Positions 58,194 through 64,000 of a stretch of 64,000 nt of DNA are shown in pieces. The stretch is from the NCBI GenBank assembly GCA_004026145.2, contig CP034986.1:16044304-16108303 (forward strand), given 5' to 3'. The notes beneath the pieces were generated by a model that was not told where the DNA came from, did not search any database, and saw only the letters and a list, made by a program, of their open reading frames with translations. A program made the position numbers and the translations under genes. The stretch is from Takifugu bimaculatus. Its lineage: Eukaryota > Chordata > Actinopteri > Tetraodontiformes > Tetraodontidae. Each line of letters begins with the position of its first letter. Positions within the stretch are counted from its first letter, which is position 1.

Positions 58194-59314
58194 CGTCCAG
58201 CTGAGCTGGATGATTTAGACCCTAAGGCTGATTTTTGGGCCTAAAATCACACTTTAATGGAACCTCAGGATCCATTGAAAGGAAATTCAGGCTCTTCCTT
58301 TGTGTCATATGTTAGTTTTTGTTTTCCTCCGTTGACACAGAAGCAGTGATTCAAATATTTACCTATTTCCCAGCAGGGTTTGGACCCATTTAATAGCCTT
58401 TATCTTTCCACCAGTGTAGTTTATGAAGGCAGCTTTAGCCAGCAGGGTAGAAAACACAGGGAGTTTCTTCAATTACCTGATAGTTTGTAACCGTTTAACC
58501 GCTTTAGCTTCTAATGGATGATGAAAAACATATGCAGGGCTGATGTCAGGCTGCTGCAGCAAACACCTCAGCTCCATCATCCAGAGAAAAGTGGGCACAA
58601 CCTTTTCTCTGTTGAGTGGCAGGGATCAGCAACATCTGGCTGGGACATCAGGAACCCCCCTCCAACATCTGGCTTCCCAGACTCCAGGAAATCCATCAGC
58701 AGATCTGCCTCATGTCATTCCATCTCTGAAGAAACAACTTCTAAACAAACTCTTTAGAGCATTTTAGCAAACGATTGCTACTTAAACCCGCCGACTGACG
58801 CGATGGCGATGTTAGCCAGAGCTACGCTGACTGCTCGCGCCGCTCGCTCTTTTCACACGTGCTTCGAATAGGACACGACTCCTGAGTGTGAGCCATGACT
58901 AACTGACTACCACACTACTTTATGGAAAGGGATTTAACGTGTCCTTTTATACGCACATGTAAAATGTCAAAAAGCTGCATGTAAGTGTGCTGTTCTGTGT
59001 TCCGTCATTCCATCTTTTTTTACCCACTGTGAACGCCACACTCTTCCCCAGAGCAGGAGTCGGTGTTAGCGTGCAGAGCTGAAGTGCACAGTAATTCCAG
59101 GCCTGCTCATGCAGCTATTGTTGCATCTTCATGGACACTAGAAAACAAACATGCGTGACCCCCCCACCGGTGGCTCCGAGCTTCATCTACCTGCTTCTCC
59201 CCCGTGCGTGCAGCCCCTTTTCAGATAAGGCCAAATAAGCAGTCGGAGCTGCTGTGTTGGTTTCCTGCGGGAGCGTCGCTGCTTCCCTGCAGCCCCACCG
59301 GGGTTTCCTGTTTC

Positions 59315-59400
59315 TACACACATTAGTGGTTAATTATTATCAGCCTGCAGCAATAATGAGCTCTGCATCGACCTGTGGCTTTACGTCAGGTAGGAATATT
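59315..59400. promoter_or_regulatory. Small candidate regulatory element
   Basis: ATTAGTGGTTAATTATTATC followed by GCAATAATGAGCTC and a TTTACGTCAGG site. Unique and short; regulatory role inferred. Confidence 0.25.
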
Positions 59401-60680
59401 ACTTGACGGAAAAACAATCAGCCGGCTTTCTCCCATCGAGGGGCGGCGGCGGCCCGTGTTTGCTAGCGTTTGTTCGTTGAACATTATTGTAAACAAGCTC
59501 AAAATAATAATAATTAAAAATAGGTTTTATAAAAATTTAAACACTTTAGAACAAGTAACCTAGAGGAAGCATTACATGTGTTAATTTGGCAAACTGCTTG
59601 CCATTGTACATAATATATATAATACATAATATTGTTGCTCTAATGATGCATTACTCTGTAGAATTGCCCTGTATTGAAGTTGCTGTGGGCCCCCCGCCCC
59701 TGAAAATGTTCCTATTTGAGCGCTAATCCCTAAATAGACCTACAACAAACTGAAGCCAACTCTGTCAAAAGCCCTTCTTGTTTCCCGGCAGCCTCTGTAG
59801 ATCCTCACCTCTTTAATCATCTTTGCTCTATGGCCAGAGATGCTTCTTAATTTTGACTAAACACAGCAGCTATTTAGGACAGTTTGGCAAAAATGTAATA
59901 ATGTCATCAGGAATAAATATAAATGAGGAAAATCTCTCTAACAGCAACGATCCTTTGTGCATCTGTACGTTTCTTGTTATTGTGAAATAAAGACGAAAGT
60001 GAGTGAAGAGATTTCGGCTGTGAACGTGACTGCGCCCCTCCTCGCTCTGGTAGTAATCGATTCCACCTCTCCTCCACACGTCATCACCCGGGCAAATAAA
60101 ACTCTCCTCCATGTTCGCTTTGATACCACGCAGAACGCTGAATAAAATCAATATCTGTGTCCTGTCAGGAACAACACTCAACTCAGCTTTTCACCTTAAA
60201 CTTCCTCTTTACATTCATGATGGAAACGTCTGTTTTATTTTGTTGATTGAACGCGTCTTGGATTCTTTTCCTCCTGTTGCTCATCATTTTCCTTTTTACT
60301 TAAACATAAGTCGACGGTCGTAACCCCTGGTTGGTCATTTTTCAACTTTTTCTCTCTCACCAGCCGCCAAGGTCGCACATCCGACATCTTTGGTCAAGTT
60401 TTTGCCGGCACGCTAACATGTTCGCTAAAGAAACTAATGTGTCTTTAAAAGTGGGAACTCGATTTTGGTTAAAAATGCAGGATCTGCATCCACCGATCGA
60501 GCCGAGGCCAAACTGATGATATCACATTTCTTCTCTGGCAGATCTCTCCCCTTTTTTCTTCTCTTTCTTTTGCGTTAAACAAACCAGAATGCTATTTTTA
60601 CACACACAGCCTGAAGCTGCAGCGTCACACTGCTCTGAAGTCTGTATTTGTGAATTCCTGTGGAGACATGGGAAAAAACG

Positions 60681-60746
<66 letters not shown>
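60681..60746. repeat. Compound (CT)13(CA)20 microsatellite
   Basis: Perfect CT array switching at 60707 to a perfect CA array. The plus strand goes from a mirror-repeat tract to an alternating tract. Confidence 0.98.
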
Positions 60747-60749
<3 letters not shown>

Positions 60750-61128
60750 CCTCTGGATTCCCATCCACTTACCAAAACAAGCTTATAAATACATTTTTGA
60801 AACGCTGACATTTAAATTTCTACGTGACAGTTCTCGTACCGCACGCTTGTCAAAACATCAGGGTAGTTCCTCAGCTGGCGCTGCAGGCCGCCATTAAAAC
60901 CTCTCCAAGTATTGTTGTCATTCTTCTCGGAGGCCGCTGGTTAACCGTCGGGTCGCTCTCGCACTCGGTGGGTGGCAGCGAAGAGCAACATAACAATCAA
61001 TCCCAAATAGCTATAATAAGTTTTCTTGTGACATTTTTATAACTTAAGAAGCACAAAGAGCTTTTTTTCATTTCATCTGTTTGTTCTTCTTCCTCGTGTT
61101 TGGACTTAAAAGAAAACCTGTTTTTTCT

Positions 61129-61169
61129 AAAAAAAAAAAAAAGAAAGAAAAGAAAACAAGAAAAGAAAA
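61129..61169. repeat. A-rich tract
   Basis: A14 followed by GAAA/AAGA units. Could be the poly-A tail of a retroposed copy, but no body was identified 5' of it. Confidence 0.85.
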
Positions 61170-61689
61170 TTTCACTCCCCCTTCCCTGAATTGTAAATTT
61201 TGTCTCCGTTCGTCTGTTTTCCAGCGTATTATAGCATTGTAGGAGGTCATCCAGGCACTGACACAAATGTGATCCCCGAGCAGCTGTTACAGACGGCTTA
61301 TCTTCTGTCTGCAAACATCTGCGCTTCATCTCCACAGTTTGACGGGAAATACAGGACTTCAGCTCCCTTTTCTGCCTTTTCACTCATTCTCGCTTTCCCT
61401 CTGATGTTTTTTTTCCCTCCTCGAGACCATCTGTTCCTGATGTTTTCGTGAATGCTAAAGTTGGGCACGGTATACAGGAGGGGGCAACGACAAACAAAAA
61501 GGCATTGAGTTGATCATCCTTTATCATAAAATCCTGAATCTATCATTCCACGCGAACCTGTCACCCGCGTTTCACGTCTGAACTTTTCCCCTCTGATTCG
61601 TCTCGGCGGACCTGCAGGTGTTCACTGTCACACCTGTTAGCTGGAGCAGTGAAGAAGTGGCTCCCAACGAACAGCACCTGCAGAGAGAC

Positions 61690-61794
61690 TGAAAAACGGG
61701 TCCTGTGGGTTTTCGACTTGAAAGCAGCAAAGACTCGGAATTAAAAGTGTTACTATATGCAGACGATACAGAACTTTTCCCCTCGTGTCACTGA
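61690..61794 (+). pseudogene. Fragment of a non-LTR retrotransposon reverse transcriptase
   Basis: In the plus frame, 61738-61791 reads ELKVLLYADDTELFPSCH and then a stop at 61792. The YADD box with a preceding hydrophobic LL and following T.LF is the catalytic palm motif of LINE-type reverse transcriptases, where the two aspartates bind the metal ions. The frame stays open upstream for about 20 codons, but that part does not show the GCPLSP-type motif expected before YADD, so the piece is short and decayed. The family is not assigned. Chance occurrence is possible but unlikely for this combination. Confidence 0.45.
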
Positions 61795-62095
61795 GAAGGA
61801 CAGAAATTAAAACCATTCAAAGTTACGTCATAGAATATTTGTACTTAACTTCATCTGCTATAAAACTTTAACTTTTCAAGGGTAGCACCACGTCACCTCT
61901 TCATCCTCCTTTCTGAGACTCATGTTTGTTACTTTGAACAGTCTCGTAAGCTAAAACTGAGGTCTGAGAGCTCAAACGTGATTGGCTGATGTACAGCAGC
62001 GGGAAAACACAAAACGCCATAAGCAACACACACAAATGGGATGCGGAACTGGAAGGATGAAGAAGAAAATGCAAAGAGACTGACATTACACTGGA

Positions 62096-62126
62096 AACAC
62101 ACACACCCACACACACACCCACACAC
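62096..62126. repeat. Interrupted (CA)n microsatellite
   Basis: CA array with CCC interruptions. Confidence 0.93.
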
Positions 62127-62250
62127 TCTTTAGATGGTATGTTACAGACCACACATTGGGCCAGCTGTGTGTTAAAACAGTTATTCACGGTCTCACATCC
62201 TGCTGGCCAGATCCAGATGAGTTGTCCTATGCGTGTATGTGTGAGTATAC

Positions 62251-62267
62251 GTGTGTGTGTGTGTGTA
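62251..62267. repeat. Short (GT)8 microsatellite
   Basis: Eight GT units after imperfect GTATGTGTGA sequence. Confidence 0.9.
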
Positions 62268-62344
62268 CATGCTGTGTTCTACCCCTCTCATGCTCTTGAC
62301 ATCAAGCATTTGTTGTGCTTACCTTAAAACCACGCTTGGGATAA

Positions 62345-63170
62345 TGTCACACATAATTGTCCACAGGCTTAATTGCTGCTGACTGCAACAAATTGTCCTC
62401 TGTGTTCAAGGTGGTGCAACAAGACACACGGAATATTGGAAGCGTTGCTGCTTTTTGTCAAGCGAGGCTTCATAAATATCTGAGACTTCCGCCTCTGGAT
62501 GGCTGCCAGTGGCTCCTCGCTATAAACCGCACAGGCTCGGCAGCGTTCTGGGTGCAGCGGGCTGCAGAACAGACTGCCGCCTCTTGACCCCTTGAGAGAT
62601 TCACAACCCTATTTCAGCTAATATTTCTGTTACGCAGGAGCTAAATTATATTACATTTCCACTGACATATCGGCTCTACACTACTCACTTTTTGGAGCCG
62701 GTACTGTTTTTGGGGAGCGATTCACCACAAGAATAGTAACCCTTGGACGCTGGGCGAAACTGCCATGTCGTCCACATGGTCACTTAACCTACATCTACGT
62801 AGGGTTTCCCTCACTGTAAACTCATTGTAAATTATATATAAATGTAAATGGTGATTATAAATATAAATTTTGAGAGTGTAGCTGCCCTCACCTGACTCTA
62901 AATGGGTGGCCAACATGGCCATCGGCTCTGGTGTTCTGTCGAGTTCCACTAAATATTAAAAAGTGCTACAAAAAGCCGTCCCTCATCCCTTTCATGACCA
63001 TTTTTCCTCCCTGTGTCTCCAGCAGTTAAAGACTCAGAAAGAGTTATTATATAGGCTACATTAGGGTGCATATTGGCTTTGTTCTTGAATATGGAATCAG
63101 ATAATTGAATAACTAATTGACACTGTCGCTGGGAGCATTATTTGATGGGATTCTGTTGGACTGTTCTATC
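62345..63170. promoter_or_regulatory. Weak candidate regulatory block
   Basis: AT-rich motifs occur at both ends. Near 62350 are CACATAATTGTCC and GCTTAATTGCTGCTG. At 63040-63165 are GAGTTATTATATAGG, CAGATAATTGAATAAC, TAATTGACACTG and GCATTATTTGATGGG. The middle is ordinary. The 63040-63165 part is the better candidate. No gene seen. Confidence 0.28.
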
Positions 63171-63455
63171 TGCTCCCTCTGAAATACCCTCCCTCCTGTT
63201 GCTTCCCATTTGTTCCGCTTTGTTTTTTCAATGTGCAAATGTTTTCAATGTTTTTCAATTGTCTTGTTGTTTTTAGCTTTTGAGATCACGTTAATGTCTG
63301 CTGGTTCCTCTGAGGAGGCTTCTAGGTAAACCTCGTTCTGGTCCCTCCAGATCTTCGCTCATCTGCCACACGTGCATCATCGTCTGTGCCTCCTGGTTGG
63401 ACCAGGGTATCGCCTTGTTTGTAGCATATTATTTATTTTGTGAAATTAAGTTTTC

Positions 63456-64000
63456 CAGTGGTGGGCTGTGTATCTTAAGTCCAGGCCCTCAGTGACATCC
63501 TGCTTAGTCCTGCCTAAATAAATACACCTCATAACAGCATTAATTTGACACTACGGCTCGAATATCTGTACAGAATCACACTTACACATTATTTCACCTT
63601 AATATAGGCTAGTAAAGCAAGACTCACATTTTGGACCATTCAAAATCAATAAGCTCATGTTCACAATTAAGAATAGGAAACTAAGATCACATCTTCTGTC
63701 AAAGCTAAAGAATAAAAGGCGATTTTACGAGATTAGTCAACAAAGTCCTCCAAAAGTACACTGATGTAGGGTTAGACAAGTTAGTGGAATAAACGGTGCA
63801 TTGGTGCCATTCCAAGTAAGACACCAACTTTTCAAAAACTTTTCATAAAAACTTTGAAAATAAAGGGTTTTTTAACTGTTTTTGAGACTATGCAGCAGCA
63901 AAAAATGTAGCATGTTTGCTCAGCTGTGTAAAAATATTAACAAAATAGAATGACAAAAACATAATATATAAAAATAAAATGCTCCGTGTTTCGCATTTAG
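63456..64000. mobile_element. Probable hAT-like DNA transposon, cut by window end
   Basis: Begins with CAGTGGTGGGCTGTG at 63456, a typical CAGTGGTGG hAT-type terminus, followed by GGCCCTCAGTGACATCCTGC and CCTGCCTAAATAAATACACC, which I recall from a dispersed fish repeat with that start. The sequence changes to uniformly AT-rich at this point and stays so to the window edge. No transposase frame is visible, so it is either non-autonomous or its coding part lies beyond the window. The boundary and family need a repeat-library search. Confidence 0.42.

Larger units (their letters stand above)
57795..60660. other. Non-genic stretch, no gene seen
   Basis: Unique sequence with one CA array (58155-58190) and two near copies of ACATCTGGCT at 58632 and 58665. 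A pyrimidine run ending in CAG near 60362 is a splice-acceptor look-alike with no recognisable exon after it. Confidence 0.45.
61800..62340. other. Non-genic stretch with small CA/GT arrays
   Basis: CA-rich array at 62096-62126 and GT array at 62251-62267, otherwise unique sequence. No gene. Confidence 0.5.

Overview
This window looks like vertebrate, almost certainly teleost fish, nuclear DNA. The evidence is a very high density of (CA/GT)n microsatellites (more than twenty arrays of about 12 or more units), short decayed ends of transposon families I recognise as common in teleosts (hAT-like and other DNA transposons, a non-LTR reverse-transcriptase scrap, a pentanucleotide-tailed repeat), few intact transposable elements, and long unique AT-rich blocks. 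Genus and locus cannot be fixed from the sequence. The low repeat load would suit a compact percomorph genome, but that is inference.

I find no protein-coding gene, tRNA, rRNA or CRISPR that I can defend. The open frames present are short and overlap on both strands. Many are translations of dinucleotide repeats (Thr-His, Val-Cys, Arg-Glu). The longest, 181 codons, is about what chance gives in 64 kb. The window is best read as a gene desert or one very large intron.

Layout: 1-10.6 kb is mostly microsatellites and purine-rich tracts, with a possible unique block near 2.0-2.3 kb. 10.7-11.2 kb is the first strong candidate conserved noncoding element (CNE). 12.9-22.5 kb is sparse, with small candidates at 12.9, 13.7 and 15.7 kb. 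22.5-26.4 kb is a dense run of homeodomain-motif-rich unique sequence broken by microsatellites. 27-35 kb is repeat-rich, with one promoter-like stretch at 29.6 kb. 35.1-45.3 kb is the second dense run of candidate enhancers (35.1, 38.6, 39.7-40.3, 43.0, 44.7-45.3 kb), and it also holds the longest microsatellite, about (TG)44 at 43.7 kb. 45.3-64 kb holds a CpG-dense stretch (51.9-52.8 kb), transposon remnants (53.6, 57.7, 61.7 and 63.5 kb) and a few more candidate CNEs.

If the candidate elements are real, the arrangement resembles the regulatory landscape of a developmental transcription-factor gene outside the window. A possible unifying signal is the PBX-MEIS composite decamer TGATTGACAG, present four times exactly (about 0.1 expected on both strands) alongside several near matches. 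No conservation, expression or database data were available, so the CNE calls rest on base composition and motif content alone.
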